Shown one piece after another: positions 11,011-23,274 of a DNA stretch of 64,000 nt (its first letter is position 1; each line of letters starts with the position of its first letter). Origin of the DNA: Moniliophthora roreri (lineage: Eukaryota > Basidiomycota > Agaricomycetes > Agaricales > Marasmiaceae); assembly GCA_001466705.2 (NCBI GenBank), contig LATX02000198.1, forward strand, positions 186,001-250,000. Direction: 5' to 3'. The notes under the pieces are model-generated. The model worked only from the letters and a program-made list of their open reading frames with translations. It searched no databases and had not been told where the DNA came from. Position numbers and translations under genes: made by a program.

Positions 11011-12650
11011 CAGGAATACCAGACCAGGGGATTAATCCTCACTAAATATTTAGTGGAAGATTGTCAGTAAAGTTGATCCCCCAGGATTTCAGTAAATTAA
11101 TCTAGTAATCTACAATTAATCTGCACTAATCCTGGCTATAGTACATGTTAATCCAGGTAATCTGGCTGGTACTGGTTCTAATCCAATCCACTACAATCCA
11201 TCTTCATCCTGAGATCAACCCCATGATCCCAATCCCAATCCACCTCCAATCTGGCACAGGATTGAGCTTTAAGCCCAAATGACTGTAACATCTCCCATTC
11301 ACTATAACAGGTAGCAGGAGTGGCATGGCAACTTGGATTGAGGATAACAGTTGGTTTTGAGTATTTGGACAAGGGAGGAGCATCTATGTGGACAGGTGCA
11401 GAATTAGCCAATCTCCAACTTTGCAGAGGGATACAACAGAACTCACCCAGAATCCATACCCCCTTTCTAGACATTCCAGAGCACAATTCACTACTTTTGA
11501 CACCAGACCTGCTGTACAGAATTGAGGAAATCACTGTAAATTTGTAAGTTACATGTAAAGGGAAGTACCAAACTGTGTACCAGTCAGCATTGAGAATAAA
11601 GGCAGTTGGACATAGATATGCAAGGGAGTCTTGAGATAGGCTTATATGGGAGCTTCTTGCATTGGATTAGGGTAAATGAGTACTTGAAGGTGGTAGTTTA
11701 GAAGAGAGCTTTCTTTGATTCCCATGTAGGTGATGTGATGCGTTGTTCCATATATGGATGTTTATTGTCGGCCCAGTGGCTATGTGGGAATTCAACCAAC
11801 TTGCTTCCCAACCCCCATCATTGCACCTTTGGCTAATGGTAAGTACTCTCCCTTGCCTCCTCTGCCCATTAACATCTTTATCTTGCAGTAACACATATAC
11901 AGACAGAGGGGTTTTAGGCTAGGTGTGCCTGGAAGTATGGCAATTAATGTATGTTCCAGAGTCTCACCCACTAAATATGACTACTAACAAATCCCTTTGC
12001 CTAGTCTGTATGCTACTGCATCTTGACTCAAACCAAAGCCACAAATCCTGATGCAAAATCACATCCCCTCCAAGAAACCACTGACTTCTTGCACTAATTC
12101 CTGACATATCCCCCATGATTTGTAGCCAACTCCTTGTGTTCTGTCATCTAACGCTCATAGTGAGCAACTAATGTGGCGAATCATTCTTGATCGTTCAACC
12201 TTTCCTAATTTGGATTAATATGTGCTCTGGTGATGCCTGACTATGGTGTGTTATTCATCTGCCAATTATAGTTCATGTTGACTCAACCTCACAAAAGCAG
12301 CAGATTTTCCAGAAGGTCAAGCCTGACTTGTGTATTATGCTCCTGGCCCAGGTGCAGATTATGGTGAAGGATTGGATAGCAGAGGATTGGATTGAAGAAA
12401 ATTGGGTTGGATCATGCAGGATTGGGATAGATTGGAATTATGCTCTATATTGGTGATCAGATTAACAAGGATTGTCCCATGACACCTGCCCAAACTTGAA
12501 TGTGGATTATGGTTGGATTTGGGTCAGTTCATAGATTAGATAGGATTAAATACAGGATTACAATCTGTACTCATGAACCAGATTAACTGTAGTGAAAATC
12601 TTCCACTAAATATCTAGTGAGGATTGCAATCCCTCAAGATTTAATTGTTG
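11011..12650. mobile_element. hAT-like non-autonomous DNA element inside G1 RT
   Basis: Comparison with the uninterrupted G1 copy at about 27430-27460 defines the insertion. Left flank ...CTTATTT and right flank CTCATTT are two copies of one site, a 7-8-bp target duplication now differing by a transition. The element starts CAGGAATACC. Its terminal 40-45 nt are imperfect inverted repeats sharing the block CTCACTA(A/G)ATATTTAGTGGAAGATT. Subterminal GGATTAAT/GGATTGGAT words recur inside. A CA..TG end with a 7-8-bp duplication fits hAT. No transposase frame is visible in the 1640 bp, so it would be non-autonomous. Confidence 0.65.
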
Positions 12651-14028
12651 CTCATTTATCTCTTGACCCTCTGGTCCTACTTGAAAACCTAATACCACAC
12701 CCCTTTTTAAACATATAAATATAAATGCCTTGGGGCCTGAAAATGTTCCTCCAACATATTTCAGTCTCTGCATCAATCTGTTTATATTATTCATATGTTC
12801 CCATACAAATCTTCTAATTCCTGGGTTCTCTGGTATGGTTTCAAAACTTCCATCTTCTAATTTGTACTGAGATGCTGGACCCCTTGCTGGTACATCATCA
12901 ATGTATGGCATTGTAATCTCTGGTATCTTGTCTCTAAATATATAGCAAACATTATTATGAAATATCAGTACTGAATTGGTCCATCCCATTGGCAACTTTA
13001 CCAATCTATGTGGTCCAAACAGTGTCTGAAATGTTGTTAAATCTCTTGATTCTTCATCTATTAATCTCTCATCATATCCAACCCATATATCTAAGAGTTC
13101 TATGCATGCTCTGCCTGAGAAATGACTTGCTACTTCAGCCATCGCAGGTGGTATGCCTGAGTGCTAAATCGTAACCTTGTTCAATGGCTCCAAGCTATGC
13201 ACTATCCTCAAACTTTTTCCATCTTTTTTTAATACACAGAACCACTTCAATTGATACAACAAACTAGATGGTTCATATACTCCTGCATCTATCTTGTCTT
13301 TTATTATTCCACAAACCTCCTTGTATATACCTGGTGGAATGGGAGTATTTCTCTACCCATGGCACATGTGGTAATACTGGGAACTTTACTGGTGGAAAGA
13401 AATTGGTTCTAAAATTCCCTCCTTCTGCTGCATTCCATGCAAACACCATCTCTTGTAACTTCATCAATTCACATAATAATTTTCTCTCTTCTAACCATAG
13501 AAATCCTTCTGGATGATTTTTATCAATAATATCCTTTCTTTCCTGAGTATATCTTTCTCCTGGTGTAAATTCTGGTAGATGTACTGGAAATATGGGCATT
13601 CCTTCTAATGGATCCCCAACAATCTGTCTCTTAACATGAAATTCCTATGGTAATGTTGCCTTCACTGGGTGAACTTTCTTATCCACTGGCTTGTATTTTC
13701 CAAATACATTATATATATCACTCAATGCTTCATCTCTAGTTTGTATTACATCAAACATCTTTACTGTAGGCAGCTGGTCATTATTTTCATATAAATATTC
13801 TTTGTACCAATCCTTGCCCTTGGACTGTTCTCTTAATATTTCATTCACTTGATCTACCACACATTGGAAAGCTTTTCCTTCCAAATGGTTCATGCTCTGT
13901 TTCATCAATTCACCCAGGTTTTCTTCTATTAGCATTTGTGCCTCTAGTTCAGCTCTTGCTGCCTGTGCAAATGCATTCACTAGTTCTTCATTTTCAAAAA
14001 TATTCCTATTTGGCATAGCATATGTTTC
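12651..14028 (-). pseudogene. G1 linker and reverse transcriptase
   Basis: From 14028 the frame reads a charged linker (PNRNIFENEELVNAFAQAAR), the PEFTPGERYTQERKDI block, then RT with KLPMGWTNS and the catalytic box MPYIDD near 12915. The RT 3' part is lost at 12650 to the inserted element. The frame shifts around 13600-13640 and 13200. It matches 26289-27708 closely. The second Asp pair is intact, but the gene as a whole is broken. Confidence 0.75.
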
Positions 14029-14462
14029 TGTTATGTTACTTGTGCAGCAATGCTCAACTCAACTACTTCAGAAGAGCAAGGCCCTTCATTAATAGTTACA
14101 AGTTCAAGTTTGAGTTCATTTAGCGGATGCTAAAGTTCAGAGTTCCTTCAATTGAGGCGTTGACACAAGTTTAGATTAACTAGGTCAAGCTGAGGACTTA
14201 GAGTCCTAGCTTGAGCGCTTAAATACGTACAATCTTGTCATGTAGTCTACATGATACAACATCCGATAACTACGATGATTAGATAATAAATACCGACAGA
14301 GTCAGGATATAACACTAGCTTTGATAAGAAAAAGGGGGCTGGAGAGGTGTAATAAGTCCGATAGAATAAGAAGCATGTACGTGATAAGAAAAAGGGGGCT
14401 GGGGAGGTGTACTTGTCCAATCAAAAAGAGAAGCATAGGGATGGGGTAGGAAAAACATAACA
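14029..14462 (-). repeat. G2 3' LTR
   Basis: Pairs with 20785-21218 at equal length. By eye about two dozen differences separate them, nearly all CG against TG or CA, including three within the first 25 bases. Confidence 0.9.
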
Positions 14463-14499
14463 TTACCCCCTGTTTAAGGCAAAACTCCATATTGCCACA

Positions 14500-15840
14500 T
14501 CAAGACTCTCCATCTCCATAAAGTTCTGTGTCGTAATCATATGACGTATCTGGCATGTCATTGAGACTCTGTATTATGGGAGTACTCGGTACAACTTCTG
14601 TCAGCTGCCAACCAGTAGCCATCCATGAATATACCGACAACCCAACATTAAACCTCTGTACCTTCTGCGGATCTGGTCCTACAAACAGAAAATTCGCATC
14701 GCCTCCGCGGTTGTGGATGGACTCCTCAGCACTCTCCTCTGAGATTCTTGTAAGGTTCATCATCATAACTGCGATCATCCAGCAGAGAGTCTGGACTCGA
14801 ACCAGACCCTCGACGCGCAATTTGGCGAGACCTTCGTTGGTTAGGGCAGTGTGAAGATGTATGTCCAGGTTGAGTTGTGAGGCATCTGCAACACATGTAC
14901 TGCAGGAAATTCCGGGCGGGATGGCGCTCCAATCTGCACACAGGGCAGAGACGCGGTCAGTGAGCTGAGTCATGGGGGTTGGGAGCAGAGTCGGAGACCT
15001 CAAGCTCAGCATCGGTGGGTCTTCATCGTTTGAGGGGATTCAATTTTCCCTGTCCTCATCCTCGTCCTCGCTGGACGGGTCCTCCCCGCCAACTGTGGGG
15101 ATTACGTCTGCCTCTCAGTGGAACCGAGGCTTCAGGTGTCTGAAGATTTCTGGGGTCGGTGGTGGTTGGAGGTTCAAGGTCTCGGGCAGGGGAGTGATCG
15201 GTTGGCTCGATCTTAGGTTTGACGTTGGGATAGGGAGAGGGGTCAGGATAAATGAGGGTGTCTTTGGCTGGGGGTTCGGTGGTCGTACTGGGAGCAGCAG
15301 TGTTTCTGGGCGAGAGTTGATTTTTGAGAGTTCGGGGTTCGGAGGTAAGTCGGGTGAGGAGACTCCGGGTATCGTTGATGTCAGGGCAGGGGTACCCATT
15401 TCCATCAGTTCGTTGTCTGAGCTGGTTGACGACACTGAAGGAGAGGGGATCAGGGTACTCTGACAGTGCTCTGGGATCGTGATGGGTCCTTCTAACCCAA
15501 TGCAATAGTTGCAAGCATACATTACTTGGTTTGCAATCTCGAGATTGCAGCTACCAATGATTTTTTCGAATAGGCAGTGTTGGGACCATAAGAAAAAGAG
15601 GCTTTTGATGAGGGGTTCCAATCGGTTGTGCTGATCACCGGCTGCTCACAGTTGGTCGTCATACTGTCCGGTATTAAAGATGTGAAGGAGCTGGTAGGGG
15701 TTCGGGTGGAGTCCATGTTGGTAGGTGATGTTTTCTCCATAACATCCTTCTCCCGACACAGTAGAAACTGGACTTGGTCCTCTGGACAGCTGGCCGCTAG
15801 AAGTAGAAGAGGAAGAGGAGGAGGCAGTTGCATTGGACAT
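14500..15840 (-). pseudogene. G2 third ORF downstream of the chromodomain, unknown function
   Basis: A single frame of about 446 codons starts at ATG 15840, six bases past the pol stop at 15846, and ends at TGA 14500. It is interrupted only by TGA at 15646, 15115 and 15040. The protein starts with a Ser-rich segment, has a middle block GENITYQHGLHPNPYQLL and two Cys-containing runs (YACNYCIGLEG; LCADWS...SCSTC), a long Pro/Ser/Thr-rich linker and an acidic stretch. The Cys pairs could be a zinc-binding fold. Gag, pol and chromodomain are accounted for elsewhere, so this is an accessory product of the element. I do not recognise it. Confidence 0.6.
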
Positions 15841-15845
15841 GTTGT

Positions 15846-18800
15846 TCAAGTTTTGAGGGGGATGGGGTCTTTTGGTTTCAGTTTGTGTTTCTTTATATAT
15901 TCTCTGTAGACGTCTAAACAGTTAACCATCCCTTCGGTCTTAATCCACCAGTTATGTGACGAGTCGTACCCTGTGTATGACACCAAGAATTCTCGGGGTC
16001 GTTTCTTCAGTCTATATTCTATGATCGCTTCTACCTTGTACTCTTTAACCCTTCTATCAGGTCAGGAGGTGGTTCCATAAAGCTGGGTCTGTGTGCTTCA
16101 GTCTCTTTAAACAGCATGAGAAGGGCAGCATGGAAGACAGGGTGGATTTTCCATTGATGCAGTAACTTCAGCTGATAAGTGACAGGTCCCAAGACTTTGA
16201 GAATTTCAAAGGGTCCTTCTCTTTTTGGTGCTAGTTTCTTTGTGGGGTATCCTATGGCCAGATTCTTCCCTTCCAACTATACCTTCTGTCCTACGTTGTA
16301 CGTTTCCAAGTCTCTCTTTTACCTTCATAACATCTTCTGTTGTGCCAGTTCCAATAACCCCATGGTTTCTTCTCTGATCCTCTTCAGTTCCTGGAGTCTT
16401 TCATCAACTGATGGAATGTTGGTTCATTCGAACACTGTTGGAATTGCTCTTGGATGGTAACCCATCATCATGAAGAAAGGGGAGTTTTTGAGTACTGAGT
16501 GAGTCCGATTATTGTGTGCAAATTCTGTGAGGGGGAGATATTCCTTCCATTTCATCTGTTCTTTAGCACAGAAAATGCGAAGGTAAACTTCAATTTCTTG
16601 GTTAACTCGTTCAGTTTCTCCATCCATTTGAGGGTGAAAGGCCATGCTCATCGAATGTTTGATTGACAGTTGTTTTCCCATCTCTTGAAAGACCTCTGCC
16701 ACAAATCTGGAGTCTTGATCTGATATAATGCAATCGGGGAGTCTGAATCTCTTATACACATGTTGAATCAGGAGTTCTGCTATTTCTGTGGCGTCTGACT
16801 TCTTCTTGCATGGTGTAAAAATTACCCCCTTCATAGAGGAGTGGTCCACCACGACTAAGATAGAATCCATTTCATCGCATTCAGAGAGGTCTGTGATTAA
16901 ATCCATGGTGCAGGTTTGAAAGGGAAAGGAGTTCGGACTGTGTTGCAATGGTTGAATTGGTGTTCTCGTTGGATGTGTATTGATTTTAGATTGCTGACAC
17001 AATACACACCCGTCTACAAAGTTCCTAATGAATTTAGCCATTCCTGGCCACCAAAAGTCCCTTTGAACCTGTTCCAATGTATTCCATTGACCTGGGTGAC
17101 CTACTCCAGGTGTTTCATGTATCGATTGAACAACCCTTCAATGTAGTTCCAAGTCGTCCGGGACGTAAATTCGATCCTGAAAGAGTAGTAACCCATTACA
17201 AATTTCCCAGTCTGAAAGTGTGGATTTTATTGGTGGCACACCCTGTTGCAATAACCGCTCCAGAGCCGACTTATGAAAGTCGTCCAGGCCCAATCGTTCT
17301 GCAATTTCAGTTCCCAAATCTAGGTTGATTCCTTTGACAAATAGTCAATCAGGTAGGGATATGATGTCATCATTGTCGTTGTCTCCTTCACAACCTTCGT
17401 GGTTCTGCCGTGAGAGTGCGTCTGCTTGCGTCATTGATGTTCCAGGCATATGGACAAGGCTAAGATCAAATTCTGATAATAGGAGGTTCCATCGTGCCTG
17501 TCATCGGTTGAGCTTTTGGGCGACACGGAAGTACGTCAAGTTCTTGTGGTCAGATAGAACCACCACCTTGTACTTCCCTCCCATCAGATAATGTCTCCAT
17601 TCTGTTAGAGCCCTCATTATTGCTAGCAGTTCTCGGTCGTAAATTTCATAATTTCACTCAGTTGGTGAGAAGGACTTCGATAGATATCCACAGGGGTGCC
17701 ATTCTCCATCTGGTCCTTGTTGTCGAAGTACCGCTCCGGTTGCCCATTTGGAAGCGTCTGCTTCTTCTATGACAAAAGGCTTGTCTGAGTCAGGCATTAG
17801 AAGGATTGGTTCCAAAAGGAATTTCTTTTTGAGGAGATCAAATGCGATCTGACATGCTGGGGTCCATTCAAATTTCTGTGATTTCCACATGAGATCATGG
17901 AGTGGCCGTGCCAGTTGCACATATTTCCCAATAAATTTCTGATAGAAGTTTCCGAACCCCAAAAAGGCTCATACTCCTTTGACCGTCTTCAGTGGCTCCC
18001 ATTCTGCTATTCCTGCTAACTTTACTGGGTCCATGGCTTCATAGTTTGGTCAAATCACCATCCCAAGAAATATGACCTGCTGTACGTCGAATTCGCACTT
18101 TTCTGGTTTGAAATATAGATTGTGCTCCCTAATTCGGTGCATCAATCGTTCAGTTCATTCCTGATGTTCCTTTTCGTTTGTTGAGAATAGGAGAATGTCA
18201 TCCATGTAGACAACACACCATTCTTTGTCAATGAAATCAGAAAGGATGTCGTTCATGAAGGCCTGGAACGTTGCTGGCGAATTACTGAGCCCGAAGAACA
18301 TAACCGTGGGTTCAAACAGTCCTCAGTTTGTCTTGAAGGCCGCCTTCCATTGATCTCCGTCCTTAATCCGTACGTTGTTATAGCTGTTCCTGAGGTCTAG
18401 TTTCGTAAAAACTTTCACCCCCTTCAATTTATTGAGAAGTTCCGATATCAGAGGAAGAGGGTAAGTGTTTTTGATGGTCCCCTTATTTAGTTCCCTATAG
18501 TTCTGAGTAGGTTGTAATGCACCTTTCTCCTTCTTTGCTACAAAGAAAAACGGAGAGGCCATTGGGGATTTGGATTTCCAGATGTATCCCTTCCATAAAT
18601 TCTCTTCTAAGAACTTGTCTTGTTCTTGTTGCTCATTTGGACTCAAGAGATATAGCTTGCAGTTTCAAGGTGTGAAATCCAGTTTTAATTTGATGGTGTG
18701 ATCGTAGGACTGGGAAGGTGGGAATCATTCTGCCTTCTTCTTCTCAAAGCGATCTCGATACCCTTGGAGATAAGAGGGAATCAAGTCATCTATCTCCTTT

Positions 18801-19345
18801 TTGACTTCCTGTTGCTGATGGGCTAACTCCTGCGAGGCAGTAATCTTTGCTCCAATCAATACCTCTGCTGGGTTATTGTCAAGAACATCTTTGAATCTTT
18901 TGATCTGTATCCTTCTCCTTGGTATGAACTTTACTTCTCCTGTTTCCCAATCGATTTGAGAGTTATGATGTCGGAGCCAGGGAAGTCCCAGGATTACGCT
19001 TTCGTCTCCGATTCCTAAGATCATGAAGTTCTCCCTGAATTCTTTTCCTGCTATCCTGAACTCAAGTTCTACCACATGAGATATCCAAGCAGTTTTGTTC
19101 GGTGTTCCATCGACATTAAACACCTTGATTTTCTCTGGCAGTTGAATCCATTTCTTCCCTAATTCTTTCACTAAGGTCCTGCTAATAAATCTTCCTCCAG
19201 CTCCTAAATCCAACAGGGCTTGTGTTTCGATGATTTGGGTTCCCGCTTTGTACTGAAGAGGAATATGCATAGAATTTCGATCCATCTTAGCTAGTACAAA
19301 GTGTGAAATTGTTACAGGCAGTGGAGACATCGTCCTCTTCCGCTG
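15846..19345 (-). pseudogene. G2 pol: protease, RT, RNase H, integrase, chromodomain
   Basis: Protease lies around 19250-18900 (LLDLGAGGRFISR, then ILGLPWLRHHN). RT spans about 18650-17970 with VVYMDDILLFS near 18200. RNase H follows ([34 protein letters not shown]). The integrase zinc finger and DDE core are at about 17140-16424 (TMDLITDL, IISDQDSRF, DGETERVNQEIE). A chromodomain is at about 16050-15895 (VEAIIEYRLKKRPREFLVSY, GYDSSHNWWI). Pol stops at 15846. TGA interrupts the frame at 18725, 18665, 18323, 18155, 18050, 17969, 17654, 17501, 17345 and 16424, mostly where the family has Arg. A TAA and a TAG lie near 16311 and 16276, and a 1-nt loss near 16040 shifts into the chromodomain. Chromodomains target insertion to marked chromatin in related elements. 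Confidence 0.88.
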
Positions 19346-19347
19346 CT

Positions 19348-20712
19348 TCAAAAACCCTCCAGTTCCATGAGGTCAATCAACAAGTTCTTTTCTTCTTCTG
19401 GTTGGTCATTTACCAATGCCTTAATCTTGGCGTACTGTTCTTCCCTCGTCAACTTCTTCGGTTCCTCCTTCCTCTTTTCGTCTTTCTTCAGCCCGTCAGG
19501 GCAGTCTCTGATCCGATGTCCTCCTCGGCCACATCAAAAACATAGTCCTTTCACCATATATTCCTTTTGGTCTGTCTCCGAAATCTGTTTGATGGCTACT
19601 TCTTCCTTCTTTCGGAAACTTTGTTTTGGCTTTCTCCCATTGTCGTCATCCCATGTTTTTCCATATTCCATGGCCTGCTTGTAGCTTTCATCGAAGAGAA
19701 TCGCCACATTCATCCAATCTTTGATATTGGTAGGGGCTCCTTCAGGCCGGGTCATGATCTTCAGAGCCAAGCTCTTGGGCAATCCTCGTTTGAATGCTAC
19801 AATCTGTGCAGCATCATTGTATCTGGTCTGTTTGGCCAAGTAGGCGAACTGGTATGTATATTCATCAGCTCTCTCCTTTATCTTCAGATCTTGAAGCTTC
19901 AATTGGGCTTCTAGGGCAGTGTCAAGGGGTTCGAAAGATGTTTTAAAATCTTCTATGAAATCTATCCACGAGACCTTCTCTGCTTCTGGGTCGAATGCAA
20001 GTAAAAGATCTGTTTTGTCATTCTTCCAGAACTCTCCTGGTCCATCCGTCATGTAAGAGAGGAGGAAGAGCTTCTTTAATCGATCAGTGGTGAATGCTTT
20101 TGGATTGAGAGCGATATATAGTAGTACTTCCCTAAGGAATTTCTTCGCATCCTTTCAGTATCCTTCGAAGGCTCTTGGCAATGCAGCTTTAATCTCTTTT
20201 TTGGCCGTTACCATCTGTACCAGCACAGTGGCACTAATCACTGCTTCCTCCGCTGGGAGTTCTACCTTGAGCCTACTTTCCAAGGGTTTCTTATCTTTTG
20301 ACATTCCTTCAATCTGGGGTTGCTTGGTAGATCTGGGGCTGTTCTTTAACGCTGTTAACAGACGTTGGAAAGGGTCCAATTCCTCTGCTGAGGTCGAAGA
20401 GGTATTCAATGTATCAAGTTTGGGCTTCTTCAGTGTAGAAGGAGATGTTTCTCCTTCGAATTCGATCTCTTCTGATCCAGTCAAAATGGATAATGGGATC
20501 AAGGTTCTCCTTGTTTCAAGGGGTTCTTCTGGTGTCTCTGTTGGAGGTAGACTTGTTGGCAATGGCAATGGCGAGGGGGTCAACAACTCCCTGCAGGATG
20601 CCTGGGTTAATGGTGGGATCACTTGTCCACCTGGATTCAATATGGATTGGGTTAGTAACCCACGCCGGCGCTCTTCTGCTTCCATGATGTCCTTCTTGAT
20701 CTGTGATTCCAT
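19348..20712 (-). pseudogene. G2 gag with CCHC zinc knuckle
   Basis: One frame from ATG 20712 to TGA 19348 (454 codons) is broken only by TGA at 20155 and 19534. The capsid-like middle (ADEYTYQFAYLAKQTRYNDA, FKRGLPKSLALKIM) is typical of chromovirus gag. The knuckle CGRGGHRIRDC follows directly on the second TGA, which replaces the residue between the first two cysteines. Pol lies in a different frame overlapping the gag end, consistent with frameshifted Gag-Pol synthesis. Confidence 0.85.
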
Positions 20713-20784
20713 CCATGGTGGCGTCTTGTTTTCCTAGTGAATGCCTAAACCTCAATAGGTCAGCAATCGATCAGCTTGACCTTG

Positions 20785-21218
20785 TGTTACGTTACTTGCG
20801 CAGCAACGCTCAACTCAACTACTTCAGAAGAGTGAGGCCCTTCATTAATAGTTACAAGTTCAAGTTTGAGTTTGTTTAGTAGATGCTAAAGTTCAGAGTT
20901 CCTTCAATCGAGGCGTTGACACAAGTTTAGATCAACTAGATCAAACTGAGGACTTAGAGTCCTAGCTTGAGCACTTAAATACATACAATCTCGTCATGTA
21001 GTCTACATGATACAATGTCCGATAACTATGATGATTAGATAATAAATACTGACAGAGTCAGGATATAATGCTAGCTTTGATAAGAAAAAGGGGGCTGGGG
21101 AGGTGTAATAAGTCCGATAGAATAAGAAGCATGTACGTGATAAGAAAAAGGGGGCTGGGGAAGTGTACTTGTCTGATCAAAAAGAGAAGCATAGGGATGG
21201 GGTAGGAAAAACATAACA
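20785..21218 (-). repeat. G2 5' LTR
   Basis: 434 bp, TGTTA...TAACA. An identical redundant copy lies at 22390-22823 within the assembly duplication. Confidence 0.9.
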
Positions 21219-21670
21219 CTTTCTACTATGCATTCTCCACTTTCATCCATCTTAAATATCAAGGCTACCTCTCCCTGTTCTTCTAACAGTTCCTCAAGGT
21301 TTCTTGAAAACTTGTAATCTCTATGTCCTTATTTATTTCTTTAGGTGGGCCAACATGTGTATCCCTTTCTATGGACCTCAATTCTGGCTCATCATTCAAT
21401 TGTTCTACCTTTATCTCTTGTCCTCTGGAATAAGTTCCACATGTCAACTTCTTCTCTGTGTTTGGGCACATCAATGTTAAGTCTAACCTTCCATCTGGAT
21501 ATGCTTTTGTTTCCATACTGGTTAGAGACTCAAATGGTCTCCCTATCAGTAACTGATATGGTGTTTTCTCCAACACATGAAGTTGTGTTCTTAATTCTAA
21601 ATCTCCAATCTGTATTAACTTATTCCTGGCTAGCCCCAGTGTCTTCTGTAAGCTACCATTTGCACTCTGN

Positions 21671-23274
21671 AAGAGCTTCTTTAATCGATCAGTGGTGAAT
21701 GCTTTTGGATTGAGAGCGATATATAGTAGTACTTCCCTAAGGAATTTCTTCGCATCCTTTCAGTATCCTTCGAAGGCTCTTGGCAATGCAGCTTTAATCT
21801 CTTTTTTGGCCGTTACCATCTGTACCAGCACAGTGGCACTAATCACTGCTTCCTCCGCTGGGAGTTCTACCTTGAGCCTACTTTCCAAGGGTTTCTTATC
21901 TTTTGACATTCCTTCAATCTGGGGTTGCTTGGTAGATCTGGGGCTGTTCTTTAACGCTGTTAACAGACGTTGGAAAGGGTCCAATTCCTCTGCTGAGGTC
22001 GAAGAGGTATTCAATGTATCAAGTTTGGGCTTCTTCAGTGTAGAAGGAGATGTTTCTCCTTCGAATTCGATCTCTTCTGATCCAGTCAAAATGGATAATG
22101 GGATCAAGGTTCTCCTTGTTTCAAGGGGTTCTTCTGGTGTCTCTGTTGGAGGTAGACTTGTTGGCAATGGCAATGGCGAGGGGGTCAACAACTCCCTGCA
22201 GGATGCCTGGGTTAATGGTGGGATCACTTGTCCACCTGGATTCAATATGGATTGGGTTAGTAACCCACGCCGGCGCTCTTCTGCTTCCATGATGTCCTTC
22301 TTGATCTGTGATTCCATCCATGGTGGCGTCTTGTTTTCCTAGTGAATGCCTAAACCTCAATAGGTCAGCAATCGATCAGCTTGACCTTGTGTTACGTTAC
22401 TTGCGCAGCAACGCTCAACTCAACTACTTCAGAAGAGTGAGGCCCTTCATTAATAGTTACAAGTTCAAGTTTGAGTTTGTTTAGTAGATGCTAAAGTTCA
22501 GAGTTCCTTCAATCGAGGCGTTGACACAAGTTTAGATCAACTAGATCAAACTGAGGACTTAGAGTCCTAGCTTGAGCACTTAAATACATACAATCTCGTC
22601 ATGTAGTCTACATGATACAATGTCCGATAACTATGATGATTAGATAATAAATACTGACAGAGTCAGGATATAATGCTAGCTTTGATAAGAAAAAGGGGGC
22701 TGGGGAGGTGTAATAAGTCCGATAGAATAAGAAGCATGTACGTGATAAGAAAAAGGGGGCTGGGGAAGTGTACTTGTCTGATCAAAAAGAGAAGCATAGG
22801 GATGGGGTAGGAAAAACATAACACTTTCTACTATGCATTCTCCACTTTCATCCATCTTAAATATCAAGGCTACCTCTCCCTGTTCTTCTAACAGTTCCTC
22901 AAGGTTTCTTGAAAACTTGTAATCTCTATGTCCTTATTTATTTCTTTAGGTGGGCCAACATGTGTATCCCTTTCTATGGACCTCAATTCTGGCTCATCAT
23001 TCAATTGTTCTACCTTTATCTCTTGTCCTCTGGAATAAGTTCCACATGTCAACTTCTTCTCTGTGTTTGGGCACATCAATGTTAAGTCTAACCTTCCATC
23101 TGGATATGCTTTTGTTTCCATACTGGTTAGAGACTCAAATGGTCTCCCTATCAGTAACTGATATGGTGTTTTCTCCAACACATGAAGTTGTGTTCTTAAT
23201 TCTAAATCTCCAATCTGTATTAACTTATTCCTGGCTAGCCCCAGTGTCTTCTGTAAGCTACCATTTGCACTCTG
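21671..23274. repeat. Redundant copy of 20066-21669 after n at 21670
   Basis: The 1604 bases before the n at 21670 recur after it at an exact offset of 1605, with no difference that I could see. They span the gag start and 5' LTR of G2 and a piece of G1 protease. The second copy, not the first, continues into the rest of G1 at 23275. This is best explained as two contig ends overlapping by 1604 bp that were joined without merging. Confidence 0.85.

Larger units (their letters stand above)
14029..21218 (-). mobile_element. Chromovirus-type Ty3/gypsy retrotransposon G2, complete but decayed
   Basis: 7190 bp bounded by 434-bp LTRs (14029-14462 and 20785-21218) that start TGTTA and end TAACA, flanked by GTTTC and CTTTC as a 5-bp target duplication. 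In order on the - strand: gag with CCHC knuckle, protease, RT, RNase H, integrase, chromodomain, then an extra ORF. A purine-rich tract (AAACAGGGGGTAA on the - strand) abuts the 3' LTR at 14463, as a polypurine tract should. Almost all inactivating stops are TGA. It is inserted in the G1 coding sequence. Confidence 0.9.

Noticed and set aside
20066..23274. Two tandem LTRs or a tandem G2 insertion
   Set aside because: The two blocks look identical, are separated by an n, and include non-element G1 flank, so a joined contig overlap explains them better.
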